From the IMG/VR virus record IMGVR_UViG_3300047299_000042, positions 1 to 64,000 of that record: a DNA stretch of 64,000 nt; one strand, given 5' to 3'. Both the position numbers and the translations under genes were made by a program. Below are positions 9,635-19,083 of this stretch, piece by piece (position 1 is the stretch's first letter; every line of letters begins with the position of its first letter). The notes under the pieces are model-generated. The model saw nothing but the letters and a program-made list of their open reading frames with translations, made no database searches and had not been told where the DNA came from. This stretch comes from a virus.

Positions 9635-12600
9635 ATGACTAAGTTTTTAAATAATGCTGATATAAAAGGTTATATCGCCCAAACGGCTGTAACCTCATAT
9701 TTGCTAAAGGCAGACTCTACTGGTAGATTAGTTGCTGCTATAGCGGGAACGGATTATCAAGCTCCTACTACAGCATTGTTGCCATCTGGCGGAACTGCAG
9801 GTCAGATTCTTGCTAAGATTGACGGGACTAACTACAATACTCAATGGATTGATAATTATACCCCTCAAGTAAAGCACGACGTTAAATTAGGGGCTGCCTT
9901 ATCTAAGGGTACCCCTGTTTATGTTTCTAATGCCAACGGCACCAATATGATTGTTTCTGCGGCATCTAATGCTTCGGAGGCTACTTCATCTAAGACGCTT
10001 GGTTTATTGGAATCTGGAGGCGTTCTAAATGATACTGTTAAGGTAGTTACAGAAGGTTTACTTGCAGGCTTAGACACGTCAACTGCTACAGCGGGAGACC
10101 CTGTGTGGTTAGGACCTTCTGGTACGTTATTGTACGGATTAGCGAACAAGCCAGTTGCACCTGTTCATATGGTGTTTATTGGTATTGTGACGCGTGTGCA
10201 ATCTAACAATGGCGAAATCTTTGTTAAAGTACAAAACGGGTTTGAGTTAGAAGAACTACATAACGTAGCTCTTTCTTCTGTTGCAGATGGGCAAGGGTTG
10301 TTTTATGAATCAGCAACAAACCTTTGGAAGAATAAGACTATTGCAGCGGTACTTGGTTATACGCCAGCTAATGGTGCAAATTACCTTCCATTAACTGGTG
10401 GAACGCTAACAGGAGCTTTAAGCGGTACGAGTGCTACGTTTAGTGGTTTAACGGTTGATAATAATCAAAATGCTTCTACTTGGATAATTGCTAAAAATCA
10501 GAATGCTGGCTCAGGTGCTGCTGCTGGATTCTTAATGACTAATAATACTGGAGATTTGGGAGCTATTAGTTTACTTTCAAGTGGTAACTCCCCAGCAAAT
10601 GGTTTATTTATTAGAACATTAAGTACAAACTCATTAATTCTAGGAACTAATAGCACTGCAAATTTAACTATTGCAAATGGAGGAGCCACCACGTTTAGCT
10701 CTAGTGTTACGGCGACGAAATTAGCTTTAAATACTACGGTTTCTTCTAGTACATTAGAGGTTTTAGGCACAAATAGTCAATGGGCTGGAAGTTTTACGGG
10801 AAATTCTTCTGCTAGTAGTTCTTATGGTGTTGTTGTAGTAGCAGGAACTAATTCAAATGATATTGCTTTTAGAGTTAATAATGCCGCTAACTCTTCAACA
10901 TATTTTAATGTTAGAGGAGATGGCAACGTCGGCATAGGGACTACTTCGCCAGCAGGAAAATTATCTACATATGGAGGCGAAATTGGTACTCAGATTACAT
11001 TTACTAAAGATTCGCCATCTGGAGCATACGGAAGACTAGGTCAAGATTCAAATGGTACATTCTTAACTCAGAATGCTAAGTGGGATGGAACTTCTTGGAC
11101 ACGCGATAATACAGGCGGAGTTCCAATGGCTCTTGCTTTGCATAATGGTAATGGAAGATATGAGTTCAGAATAGCAGCTAATGGTGCTAATCCAATATCT
11201 TGGACTAATGCATTGGTAATTGAATCCAATGCGGCAGCTACGTTTGCGGGTAGTCTAACTGCAAATGGAACCTTTAATTTTGCTGCAACTGGAAATGTTT
11301 TATTTACGTCTAATGATGCCAATAACTACGCTAGATTTACTGGTAATTCAGCGAGTGCTCAAATAGGTTTATTCAGAGCGTCTGATGGAGGTATGTATAT
11401 TGGTGGGGCTGCTGCTGGGTTTAGAGTATTTGATTCTAGCTTTAATACAAGATTACTTTTAGCTCCAGGAGGTCAGCTGCAATTAAACACATACACCTCC
11501 GCAACATCTTACTCTGGCACCGCCGCAGGATATCTAGCATTTGATTCTTCTGGGAATGTTATAACGGTAGCAGGTGTTGCAGCAACGGATAATACTAAGT
11601 TGCCGTTAGCTGGTGGGACGATGACTGGTGCTTTAGTTGTTTCGGCTGGAGATAGAGGTTTTGAAGTAAATGCATCTGGTGGTATATCATTGTACTCTAA
11701 CGAAATTAATGCAGGTGCTCTTGGTGGTACAGGCACTATTTATTTAGGATGGAGAAGAACATCTCAAATTAATGTAGGTGTACCTATTTCTTCTAATAGT
11801 ACAATTGCCGCAATAGGAGCTATATCAACTACTGTGGCAGCTAGTGCTTGGGGATTCTTAGCTACTACATCTGGATATAGCAATGGTTCTGGTATTTGGT
11901 TTTCAACTAATGTTGGAGAGTTGTTGTTAAGAAAAGCTGATGGTACATTATCTACTAGAATATCAGCTGATGGAACAAATGCTTTTATAAATAACAATAA
12001 TATTCTTCACGCAGGTAACTATAACTCTTATTCTCCAACATTAACAGGAGGAGGAGCAAGTGGTACTTGGGGGATTAATGTTACAGGTTCTTCTCGTTCA
12101 TTATTATTTAGTGGAGACTCAGCTAAAGCATTTTTAGATGGTTTATGGGCTGGAGGAGGCTCTTATCCTGGATATCAATTCACTGGAGGGAACTCTCGAT
12201 TTGGATTTAGTTCAACAGGAGGGGTGGTTGATGTTTATGCTGATGGAAACTTTTATGCGACAGATAGTAGTCATTTAGTTTTACACGCAGGAAATTATAA
12301 CTCATATTCGCCTACATTAACTGGAGGAGGTGCTAGTGGCACTTGGGGAATAAATATTTCAGGAACTGCAACTTATGCAAATAATGCAAGTGGAGGATTT
12401 ACTAATACAGGTACACACGGTTCATCTTTTATTCAAAATGAATTACCAGCTTCCGCTAATGGAGCTGGAACAGGAAGAGTAGTTTTGAGACAATGGTGCT
12501 CTGAGCCTGGAGTTACTTGGGACTGGGCGGGCTTTGGATATAATGTATCAAATGACAATGGCTCTCCTGCTGGCTTTGGAAGATTCAATACTTCTTTCGG

Positions 12601-14668
12601 TCAAGCATATATGAGGTTCTCTACCAGTGGCGATTTGTATTTTTATAATACAACTACTGGTGGTACAAGAACTCAATCAATGTTATTATCAAGTGTAGGT
12701 AATGCTAGTTTTTCGGGAAAAATAAGTAATGGTTCAGTATGGATTAATAATGGAGTAGACAATAACTCATACAACGAAAATATCCGATTATTTGCTGCTC
12801 CTAATGGAGTATCTGTTATTGCTTTTAATGCGTCAGGAACATCAGGAACTCCATCAGGCGGCTCTATTTTAGGATTTGATGATAGGCTTGAATTTAGAAA
12901 AGGAGGAGATGCTTGGCAACTTAGAATATTTTCTGGCAATGTAGAAGCGTCTGGAAGTTTTAGAGCACCTATATTTTATGACTCAAATGATACTGGATAT
13001 TATTTAGACCCAAATGCAACAGGTACAGCATTAAGACTTGGAGGTAATATTTTCGCAAATGGTTCATTTGGAACAAATGGATATGGTTCTGGAGCTCTTG
13101 TTGGTAGAGTATTTGCCCCTAAAGGAGCCACATTCTCATTAAGTGCGTACGCAAACATCACAGGTGCTATAAAAATTAGATTACCACAACGTGCAAATGA
13201 CACAATGTGGTCTATGAAAGTTAGAATATATAATTATAATGCTTATGATACTTCTGAATACCTATTGGGCAATTATTCTTATAGTGCTGGTGCGTGGAAT
13301 TATTCAGCTACATATTTAGGAGGTACTAGCTCTGTTGGAAGAACTGTTAGATTCGGCAATGAGGGAGGGTATGACTGTGTATGGATTGGAGAGACTTCGA
13401 CTGGCTGGGTACACCCTGTGGTTTCTGTAATGGATTTTATGGGCGGCTATTCTAATGGCAGTTGCGAAAACTGGGATGATAACTGGGATATAACTATTGT
13501 CTCTGCCTTTGGAAATGTTGGGGCAGCTATTGCTCCAAACATTAATTTTAATGAAGCATATTCTTATTCATATAGAGGTAATGGAAATGTAGCGGGGACA
13601 GGTTCCGCATCTTATCATCCATCTGGCATATATAGCACAGGCACAAACTGGCTATATGGTACTATGTATTTGAATAACAACACTATATATGATGCTAACA
13701 ATATTTATAATAGTGGATGGTTTAGAAATAACAGCAACCTCCAAGGATTATATAATCAAGCTGTTAATCAACATTTTTATGCTAGTGGTACATTTTGGAA
13801 TATAACAACTAACGGAGGGAGTGATGGCGGGTTAATTATAAGAACAGACCATCAATCAACAATAAAAGGGTATCTTTTCTATAACTCAAGCGGATTTGGT
13901 TTGTTAAATAACTCAGGCGATTGGGCTATTAGAACAAATTACGGAGGTAGCAATACAGGTGGCGAGCTTTATGGAAGTTGGTCTATTAATACAGCTACAA
14001 GTGGAGCTACTTTGACATTAGGAGCCGTTGATAACTCTAGAACCTATAATGACACCCTCAGACACGGTCTTGTAATAAATGCACCATATTATCCTCATAT
14101 TGATGTAAATGCAACTGCTAATAGCGGTAACCCTACTCACGGTCCTGTTATATCAATGACTGGTGTTAAGACTGGAGGCGGATATAGAAGATGGGGCATG
14201 GGTATTGCAAATGTTGACCCAGGATATTTTTCTATTGGGTGGTATGACAATGAGGCTAATCCTCATTATGGTGTTGGTCATAGCTGGAGTTTAGGTGGAC
14301 GTTTTGTAATTGATACTGCTGGTAACATTTGGTGCACAGGAGACATTACAGCTTACGGAGCCCAATCTGATGCAAGACTTAAAATAATAAAAGGTAAAGT
14401 GCCTAATGCACTAGAAGGTATCTTAAAATTAAATGGATATCGTTTTGACTGGAAAGAAAGAGATGTAAAAATCACCACATTTGTAGAAGATATTGGAGTT
14501 GTTGCACAAGAGGTGGCAGAGGTATTCCCTGAGCTTGCCAGAGAGGGAGAAGATGGATGGATGTCTGTAAGATATCAAGGCTTAACTGCAGTGTTAATTG
14601 AGGCTGTAAAAGAACAACAAAAGCAAATAGAAGAACTTAAATCTATTATCAATGACATTACAAAGTAG
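9635..14668 (+). CDS. Long tail fibre with C-terminal S74 self-cleaving chaperone
   Basis: A 1,677-residue Gly/Ser/Asn/Thr-rich beta protein, probably the receptor-binding fibre. The C-terminal hundred residues are a peptidase S74 intramolecular chaperone: SDARLK places the expected Ser-Lys pair at S1578 and K1583, followed by the EDIGVVAQEV-type helix and a terminal coiled coil. In this family the domain trimerises the fibre and then cuts itself off. Two copies of a segment containing HAGNYNSYSPTLTGGGASG occur about 290 bp apart (12,000 and 12,287), a sign of internal duplication. The next gene overlaps its end. Confidence 0.85.
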   Translation: MTKFLNNADIKGYIAQTAVTSYLLKADSTGRLVAAIAGTDYQAPTTALLPSGGTAGQILAKIDGTNYNTQWIDNYTPQVKHDVKLGAALSKGTPVYVSNANGTNMIVSAASNASEATSSKTLGLLESGGVLNDTVKVVTEGLLAGLDTSTATAGDPVWLGPSGTLLYGLANKPVAPVHMVFIGIVTRVQSNNGEIFVKVQNGFELEELHNVALSSVADGQGLFYESATNLWKNKTIAAVLGYTPANGANYLPLTGGTLTGALSGTSATFSGLTVDNNQNASTWIIAKNQNAGSGAAAGFLMTNNTGDLGAISLLSSGNSPANGLFIRTLSTNSLILGTNSTANLTIANGGATTFSSSVTATKLALNTTVSSSTLEVLGTNSQWAGSFTGNSSASSSYGVVVVAGTNSNDIAFRVNNAANSSTYFNVRGDGNVGIGTTSPAGKLSTYGGEIGTQITFTKDSPSGAYGRLGQDSNGTFLTQNAKWDGTSWTRDNTGGVPMALALHNGNGRYEFRIAANGANPISWTNALVIESNAAATFAGSLTANGTFNFAATGNVLFTSNDANNYARFTGNSASAQIGLFRASDGGMYIGGAAAGFRVFDSSFNTRLLLAPGGQLQLNTYTSATSYSGTAAGYLAFDSSGNVITVAGVAATDNTKLPLAGGTMTGALVVSAGDRGFEVNASGGISLYSNEINAGALGGTGTIYLGWRRTSQINVGVPISSNSTIAAIGAISTTVAASAWGFLATTSGYSNGSGIWFSTNVGELLLRKADGTLSTRISADGTNAFINNNNILHAGNYNSYSPTLTGGGASGTWGINVTGSSRSLLFSGDSAKAFLDGLWAGGGSYPGYQFTGGNSRFGFSSTGGVVDVYADGNFYATDSSHLVLHAGNYNSYSPTLTGGGASGTWGINISGTATYANNASGGFTNTGTHGSSFIQNELPASANGAGTGRVVLRQWCSEPGVTWDWAGFGYNVSNDNGSPAGFGRFNTSFGQAYMRFSTSGDLYFYNTTTGGTRTQSMLLSSVGNASFSGKISNGSVWINNGVDNNSYNENIRLFAAPNGVSVIAFNASGTSGTPSGGSILGFDDRLEFRKGGDAWQLRIFSGNVEASGSFRAPIFYDSNDTGYYLDPNATGTALRLGGNIFANGSFGTNGYGSGALVGRVFAPKGATFSLSAYANITGAIKIRLPQRANDTMWSMKVRIYNYNAYDTSEYLLGNYSYSAGAWNYSATYLGGTSSVGRTVRFGNEGGYDCVWIGETSTGWVHPVVSVMDFMGGYSNGSCENWDDNWDITIVSAFGNVGAAIAPNINFNEAYSYSYRGNGNVAGTGSASYHPSGIYSTGTNWLYGTMYLNNNTIYDANNIYNSGWFRNNSNLQGLYNQAVNQHFYASGTFWNITTNGGSDGGLIIRTDHQSTIKGYLFYNSSGFGLLNNSGDWAIRTNYGGSNTGGELYGSWSINTATSGATLTLGAVDNSRTYNDTLRHGLVINAPYYPHIDVNATANSGNPTHGPVISMTGVKTGGGYRRWGMGIANVDPGYFSIGWYDNEANPHYGVGHSWSLGGRFVIDTAGNIWCTGDITAYGAQSDARLKIIKGKVPNALEGILKLNGYRFDWKERDVKITTFVEDIGVVAQEVAEVFPELAREGEDGWMSVRYQGLTAVLIEAVKEQQKQIEELKSIINDITK

Positions 14669-15008
14669 TGGAGCAATAAGTTTGTCTCAAATTAAGACGG
14701 AGCTAAATAATACCTCTAACTCAATAAGAACTTTAAGTGCTGCGGCAGGTAAGTCGCAGCCAGATTCTTTTAGTGAATTCTATGGATATAGTGCCGCTCC
14801 AGTATCATACACATATAGTATAGTGGCATATAATGGATACACTACAGTACAGGGAACTTATACAACAAAAACAGGTACCCCAAATACAAGCTTTTCTTTT
14901 TACAACTATTCTGGTTCAGGAGGTGTTGTGGGAAGCGTTTGTGCTCAATCAGGCACTGTTGTAATAACAAGTGGTAATGGGACAAAAACACAAGGTTCAA
15001 CTTGTTAA
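14652..15008 (+). CDS. Small tail-associated protein
   Basis: A 118-residue protein overlapping the fibre gene by 17 nt. The N-terminus (MTLQSSGAISLSQIKTEL) is a well-known opening of small structural proteins in many aquatic phages, where it precedes a short helix and a YG-rich turn. The rest is Ser/Thr/Gly-rich beta sequence with two cysteines near the end. A role at the fibre tip or as fibre assembly partner is inferred from position. Confidence 0.55.
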   Translation: MTLQSSGAISLSQIKTELNNTSNSIRTLSAAAGKSQPDSFSEFYGYSAAPVSYTYSIVAYNGYTTVQGTYTTKTGTPNTSFSFYNYSGSGGVVGSVCAQSGTVVITSGNGTKTQGSTC

Positions 15009-15043
15009 TTTTATTAATTTTAAACTTTAAACAATAAATAATA

Positions 15044-15475
15044 ATGGCTTTAAAAATCACAACCCAAATCGGGACAGACAAAGGCATCACATCTGAAGCT
15101 TATGTACGCATTGCAAACTACCACTTGAGTAAATTTGGCTCAGCAAACTTCCAAGTTGAAATCTATCAATCAGAAGAAGATGTTCCTACTCCAGGTAATT
15201 CTATGCCAGGTATGATGGGAGGACAAGCTAGAAACCAACAAATTGGAGACAGCATTTATGTTCAATTAACTAAGCAGGTCACAGAAACAGTTAGCTACCC
15301 AACACCAGGAGTAGACGCTGAGGGTAACGCATTACCTGACCGCGTAGAAACCATTACTAAGTCCGTACCTGATTTATCTTCAGCCGAAGGAGTAGATATC
15401 TTTGCATTTGGATACTCTCACTTGAAGGCTAAGCTAGTAGACTTGTTCGGGGCAGACAACGTAGTAGACTGCTAA
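15044..15475 (+). CDS. Hypothetical protein of the structural region
   Basis: A 143-residue soluble protein after the fibre genes, with an A-rich leader before its ATG. The Met/Gly/Pro-rich loop in the middle (around residue 55) separates two alpha/beta halves. It is not recognised; a minor structural or assembly role fits the location. Confidence 0.45.
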   Translation: MALKITTQIGTDKGITSEAYVRIANYHLSKFGSANFQVEIYQSEEDVPTPGNSMPGMMGGQARNQQIGDSIYVQLTKQVTETVSYPTPGVDAEGNALPDRVETITKSVPDLSSAEGVDIFAFGYSHLKAKLVDLFGADNVVDC

Positions 15476-15483
15476 TTATTTCT

Positions 15484-15509
15484 TATATTTGTCAAAAATA
15501 ACCAAACAT
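15484..15509 (+). promoter_or_regulatory. Promoter plus AACCAAACA leader
   Basis: TATATTTG at 15484-15491 and AACCAAACAT at 15500-15509, 10 nt before the ATG at 15520. Confidence 0.55.
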
Positions 15510-15519
15510 AGAATTAAAA

Positions 15520-15951
15520 ATGGAGAAGATTAAATTAAGTGTAATGGAGATGGTTGGACTAGAGGCTGAATTAAACGGCTTAGTCAACCAAGAAAATGGA
15601 GAAGTTATCGCCAAAGGATTATTGGGCGAGAAGCTTGACTTAGTAACCAAGTATCGTCTTAAGAAATTATCTGATGCACTAGCTGCAGAAAAGAAAATTA
15701 TCGATGAGCTTCGCGGAGAATTAATTAAGAAATTTGGCGAAGAAGGCGAGAACGGGTCATTCTCTATTCCTATGTATAGCGACGAAGAGAAGAAGATAGA
15801 AAATCCCAACTATACTGAGTTTAAATCTCAGTACGATGCGTTAATGGTAGACGAGAAAGAATTCGACTACACACCATTATCTATCAAGGATTTGAAGGAC
15901 ATTAAGACTGACGAACGTTACGACTTAGTATTCCGTTTAATCAAAGAATAA
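15520..15951 (+). CDS. Charged helical protein, possibly an assembly factor
   Basis: A 143-residue, Lys/Glu-rich, largely helical protein with its own promoter and conserved leader. Similar small charged proteins in phage structural regions act as assembly chaperones, but no specific match is claimed. Its stop codon overlaps the next start (TAATG). Confidence 0.4.
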   Translation: MEKIKLSVMEMVGLEAELNGLVNQENGEVIAKGLLGEKLDLVTKYRLKKLSDALAAEKKIIDELRGELIKKFGEEGENGSFSIPMYSDEEKKIENPNYTEFKSQYDALMVDEKEFDYTPLSIKDLKDIKTDERYDLVFRLIKE

Positions 15952-16076
15952 TGAACTTGGTAGCATTAGGGATTATATATGGGGCGATTTGCATAGTAGC
16001 AGTCGCCCTTTTATCTTATCGGATTATTAAGAATCCTGATGGAGAGCGCTTTACCTATAAAAAGGTTTTGCCGTAG
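15951..16076 (+). CDS. Small single-pass membrane protein
   Basis: A 41-residue protein starting within the TAATG that ends the previous gene. One hydrophobic segment covers about residues 3-23 and is followed by a short basic tail, so it should sit in the inner membrane with the tail in the cytoplasm. It may belong to the lysis group that begins here. Coupled translation with the upstream gene supports it being real. Confidence 0.5.
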   Translation: MNLVALGIIYGAICIVAVALLSYRIIKNPDGERFTYKKVLP

Positions 16077-16089
16077 CGCAAAAGACAAT

Positions 16090-16097
16090 TATCTTTG
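16090..16097 (+). promoter_or_regulatory. Promoter of the lysis-region genes
   Basis: TATCTTTG matches TAnnTTTG. A TTTTG lies about 21 bp upstream. The next start is at 16119. Confidence 0.5.
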
Positions 16098-16118
16098 TCA
16101 TAGATATTTTAGAAGAAA

Positions 16119-16400
16119 ATGGATAACACTATTGAGCAACTAAAGGCTTACTTATTCCCGACAGCTATAAGCATTATGTCGCTGATGATTTGGCACGATG
16201 TCAATGAGATGAAAGCGGACATTAAGCAGTTAATCGTTCAATCAAATGTAGATAAAACAAGGATAGATAACCTAGAAAGACAAATCTACAAAACAGGGTA
16301 CAGCGTACCTAATCCCCCTTCTAAACTACCGCTTCAGGTAGATATGCGTCAAGTAGTGGCAATAAGACCAGACGAAGACGAGAAAAAATACTACTTGTAA
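16119..16400 (+). CDS. Membrane-anchored coiled-coil protein, possible holin or spanin component
   Basis: A 93-residue protein with one hydrophobic segment (about residues 10-26), then a helical, coiled-coil-like stretch to about residue 57, and a Pro-rich, acidic C-terminus. This layout resembles small lysis proteins of phages (holin regulators or i-spanins). Lying upstream of a second membrane protein and the endolysin supports a lysis role, but this is inferred. Confidence 0.45.
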   Translation: MDNTIEQLKAYLFPTAISIMSLMIWHDVNEMKADIKQLIVQSNVDKTRIDNLERQIYKTGYSVPNPPSKLPLQVDMRQVVAIRPDEDEKKYYL

Positions 16401-16434
16401 CACAGCAAGCATTTATATACTAACCACTAATATT

Positions 16435-16725
16435 ATGTCATTTATCAGTTCTCTTTTTCGCGATGACAACGACATTAATGAAAAGTCTGTCTTAGGCTTT
16501 CTTTCGTTTGCGATTCTTTTCATCTACGGCATTGTAGATGTAATAACAGGTCTTGAAGGTAAAGTATTCGTTATCGAACCAATCATCTTAGAAGTATTCG
16601 CTGCGTTAACAGCAGGTTGTTTTGGTATCTCGTCTTATGAGAAAGTACAAAACCGCAAAACTGATGCTGAGCGCGAAAAGAACTTACCTGGCGGATTAGA
16701 CCCGCTTCCAGAAGATGAAGGTTAA
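16435..16725 (+). CDS. Holin-like protein
   Basis: A 96-residue protein with two hydrophobic segments (about residues 19-39 and 47-66) and a charged, hydrophilic C-terminus. Two membrane segments plus a charged tail is the class II holin layout; holins open the inner membrane so the endolysin can reach the cell wall. The endolysin is three genes downstream. No sequence-level family match is claimed. It overlaps the next gene by 11 nt. Confidence 0.5.
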   Translation: MSFISSLFRDDNDINEKSVLGFLSFAILFIYGIVDVITGLEGKVFVIEPIILEVFAALTAGCFGISSYEKVQNRKTDAEREKNLPGGLDPLPEDEG

Positions 16726-17320
16726 TATAGCCCTCTTCGTGTGTTGTATGATTGCTATCTTCTATGCTTACACAAAGCATATGGAAGCAGGAGAAGCTCG
16801 CCCTAACGACACGTTGATTGTACACGATACATCTTGGATTAAACACGACTCTATTATCGAGAAGACGAAGATTGCTTACAAAGAAGTAATCGTCAACGTG
16901 ATGTCTAAACCTGAGATGTTGCCAGATACGAACTACGAGAACCTGAAGCGTCAATATATGGCGTTACTTCAGTTGTATATGAATAAGCTGGTTTACTCAG
17001 ATACAATTAGGGTTGGCACTTACGGATACATTGCGGTATTAGATACCATTAACGAAAACAAAATAAAATACAGACGTACGCGTGATAATTTTGACATACC
17101 AGTTGTTAAGGAAACTAAAACTATCACTAAGTACGCACCACCTACCCGCAACCTATTTGTTGGAGCAGGTGTCAACGTTAACAATGCTCTTGGAATAAGG
17201 GGTGCTGAAGCGGGATTAATATTGAAAACAAAGAAAGACCAGCTGTATAACATTAAAGCGTCTGTCGATTTAGATGGTAAAGTTATGTACGGTGTTGGTT
17301 ATTATTATAAACTAAAATAA
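16715..17320 (+). CDS. Signal-anchored periplasmic protein with beta-rich C-terminus
   Basis: A 201-residue protein with an N-terminal hydrophobic anchor (about residues 4-19), a helical periplasmic middle region and a C-terminal 55 residues of alternating beta strands ending in YYYKLK. The helix-plus-anchor layout recalls spanins, which link inner and outer membranes in the last step of lysis. The terminal aromatic strand recalls outer-membrane beta proteins. Its location within the lysis genes favours an envelope role. Confidence 0.42.
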   Translation: MKVNIALFVCCMIAIFYAYTKHMEAGEARPNDTLIVHDTSWIKHDSIIEKTKIAYKEVIVNVMSKPEMLPDTNYENLKRQYMALLQLYMNKLVYSDTIRVGTYGYIAVLDTINENKIKYRRTRDNFDIPVVKETKTITKYAPPTRNLFVGAGVNVNNALGIRGAEAGLILKTKKDQLYNIKASVDLDGKVMYGVGYYYKLK

Positions 17321-17321
17321 G

Positions 17322-17510
17322 ATGAACTTATTACAAAAGATTAAATTGTTCTTTTTCCCTGTGAAGAAGAAAGCAATCGACAAGATTGTAGAAGAAATTA
17401 AAGAAGCAGCTGTAGACAACGAAGAATTTGAGAAGGCAGCTATTGAGATTGCAGAAAAGATTGTAGGTACTAAGCCAAAGAAAAAGTACTACGCAAAGAA
17501 AAAGAAATAA
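17322..17510 (+). CDS. Small basic protein
   Basis: A 62-residue protein with a hydrophobic N-terminus, an amphipathic Glu/Ala helix and a strongly basic Lys/Tyr tail. It is tightly spaced (1 nt on each side) between the signal-anchored protein and the endolysin, so it is probably translated with the lysis genes. It could associate with the membrane. Not recognised. Confidence 0.42.
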   Translation: MNLLQKIKLFFFPVKKKAIDKIVEEIKEAAVDNEEFEKAAIEIAEKIVGTKPKKKYYAKKKK

Positions 17511-17511
17511 T

Positions 17512-18360
17512 ATGCTATTAAGACTAGGTTCATTTGGAGAAGACGTTACTAAGCTACAAGTTAAGCTTGGCGTAGACCCTATTGGCAAGTTTGGTCCTAA
17601 GACAGAGGCTGCAGTAAAAGGTTGGCAGTCAGCACACGGTTTAACACCTGATGGCATTGTAGGAGATGCGACGTGGGCGAAGATGTTTGCTCCAGCTATG
17701 GAAATACCTGCGCCAAATGTTATCGTCTCTCCTGCGCCAGTTGTAGCGCCTGTACTTAATCTTGAGAAGCTAAAAGGTCATATACCGCAATCTATTATTG
17801 ACCAGATTCCTGATACAGCGGCTAGATTTGGAATTACTACGCCATTAAGATTGGCGCATTTTCTTGCACAAGCGTCTCACGAGTCTGGAGGATTTAGGGC
17901 ATTCTCTGAGAACTTAAATTACAGTGCAAAAGGGCTATGCGGTATATTTAGGAAGTATTTTCCATCTGTTACTATTGCGCTGCAATACGAGCGCAAACCT
18001 GAGAAGATTGCAAACAAGGTATATGCTTCTCGTATGGGTAACGGAAACGAGGCTTCTGGAGAAGGATGGAAGTACAGAGGGCGTGGAGCATTGCAAACTA
18101 CGGGTAAATCAAACTACCAAGACTTTGCTAACTTTATGCAAATGCCTGAGATTATGAGTAACCCCGATTTAGTCGCCACTAAATACGCCCTTGCTTCAGC
18201 TGCATTCTTTTTTAAGAAAAATAGCCTATGGAGTATTTGCGACCAAGGAGCATCTGATGAAGTAGTCAAAAAGTTGACTAAACGAATCAATGGCGGGCAA
18301 ATCGGAATTTTAGATAGAATTAAACATTTTAAGGAGTTTTACCATTTATTGGTTGCATAA
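17512..18360 (+). CDS. Endolysin: peptidoglycan-binding domain plus GH19 glycosidase
   Basis: A 282-residue muralytic enzyme. Residues 1-60 form a PG_binding_1 domain (FGEDVTKLQ, FGPKTEAAVKGWQ, DGIVGDATW). A Pro-rich linker follows, then a GH19 chitinase/lysozyme-like domain from about residue 85. The catalytic Glu is expected in ASHESGGF (E124), with the family motif YRGRGALQTTGKSNY near residues 188-202. GH19 enzymes in phages cut the glycan strands of peptidoglycan at lysis. There is no signal peptide, so release should depend on a holin. The stop overlaps the start of the next gene (TAATG). Confidence 0.88.
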   Translation: MLLRLGSFGEDVTKLQVKLGVDPIGKFGPKTEAAVKGWQSAHGLTPDGIVGDATWAKMFAPAMEIPAPNVIVSPAPVVAPVLNLEKLKGHIPQSIIDQIPDTAARFGITTPLRLAHFLAQASHESGGFRAFSENLNYSAKGLCGIFRKYFPSVTIALQYERKPEKIANKVYASRMGNGNEASGEGWKYRGRGALQTTGKSNYQDFANFMQMPEIMSNPDLVATKYALASAAFFFKKNSLWSICDQGASDEVVKKLTKRINGGQIGILDRIKHFKEFYHLLVA

Positions 18361-18956
18361 TGAATCAAATAAAAGACCATTATGTTTATTGCGTTACTAA
18401 TTTAGTCAATGGAAGAAAATACATTGGCTCTCATAGTGGCAACATAGATGACAAGTATTTAGGTTCAAAGGTAGTTTTAGCTAAAGCTATTTCTAAATAT
18501 GGCTCTAATAATTTTGCTAAGCAAATACTGTGGGCAGGAGAACTTCAGTATATGAGAGAAATTGAAACTTATTGGTGCGAACAATTTGATGTAGCCAATA
18601 ACGCATTGTTTTATAACAGGACAAACAAAGGAACAGGATATCCACTAGGGGTGCCTAATCCTAAATTATCTGAGTCTCGCAAAAATATGAAGATTGTACC
18701 TTGGTGCAAAGGAGAGACCAAGGAGACAAATGAAACGGTTAGATTAATATCAGAAAAATTAAAAGGCAAACCATCTGGGATGAAAGGCAAGGTGGCGAGG
18801 AATAAAGGTATGCCAGGCACGATGTTAGGTAAAAAACACACTAAAGAAGCCTATGCAAAGCTTTTTTGGGCAAGAGAAAAAGTAGAATGCGACATATGTG
18901 GACGAATGATAGGCATTAATAATATTAAAGTCCACAAAAGAAAACAACATAGTTAA
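18360..18956 (+). CDS. GIY-YIG homing endonuclease
   Basis: A 198-residue nuclease. The N-terminus carries the GIY-YIG fold: a YVY strand at residues 8-10 and KYIGSH near 19-24, with a metal-binding Glu (REIETYWCEQF) further on. The middle contains Lys/Gly-rich segments resembling NUMOD3 DNA-binding repeats (KGKPSGMKGK). The C-terminus has a CxxC...HxxxxH zinc-finger-like element. Such free-standing nucleases spread by cutting alleles that lack them. It is inserted with overlapping stop/start codons between the endolysin and the next gene. Confidence 0.82.
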   Translation: MNQIKDHYVYCVTNLVNGRKYIGSHSGNIDDKYLGSKVVLAKAISKYGSNNFAKQILWAGELQYMREIETYWCEQFDVANNALFYNRTNKGTGYPLGVPNPKLSESRKNMKIVPWCKGETKETNETVRLISEKLKGKPSGMKGKVARNKGMPGTMLGKKHTKEAYAKLFWAREKVECDICGRMIGINNIKVHKRKQHS

Positions 18957-19081
18957 TGGCAAAGCAAAAACCATCATCGGAGAATAAAAAGGTTGTATTT
19001 GGTGTACGTCGTAACGGCAAGCACAAGAAGACAAAAGGTCCTAAAGAAAGCCCTTCTAAGAAGAGCAGAGGGCAAGGGTAA
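18956..19081 (+). CDS. Tiny basic protein
   Basis: A 41-residue, Lys/Arg/Ser-rich protein that starts in the TAATG ending the endonuclease gene and stops 2 nt before the next ATG. Small basic proteins like this may bind nucleic acid. It is too short to identify; the coupled start and codon use support translation. Confidence 0.45.
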   Translation: MAKQKPSSENKKVVFGVRRNGKHKKTKGPKESPSKKSRGQG

Positions 19082-19083
19082 TT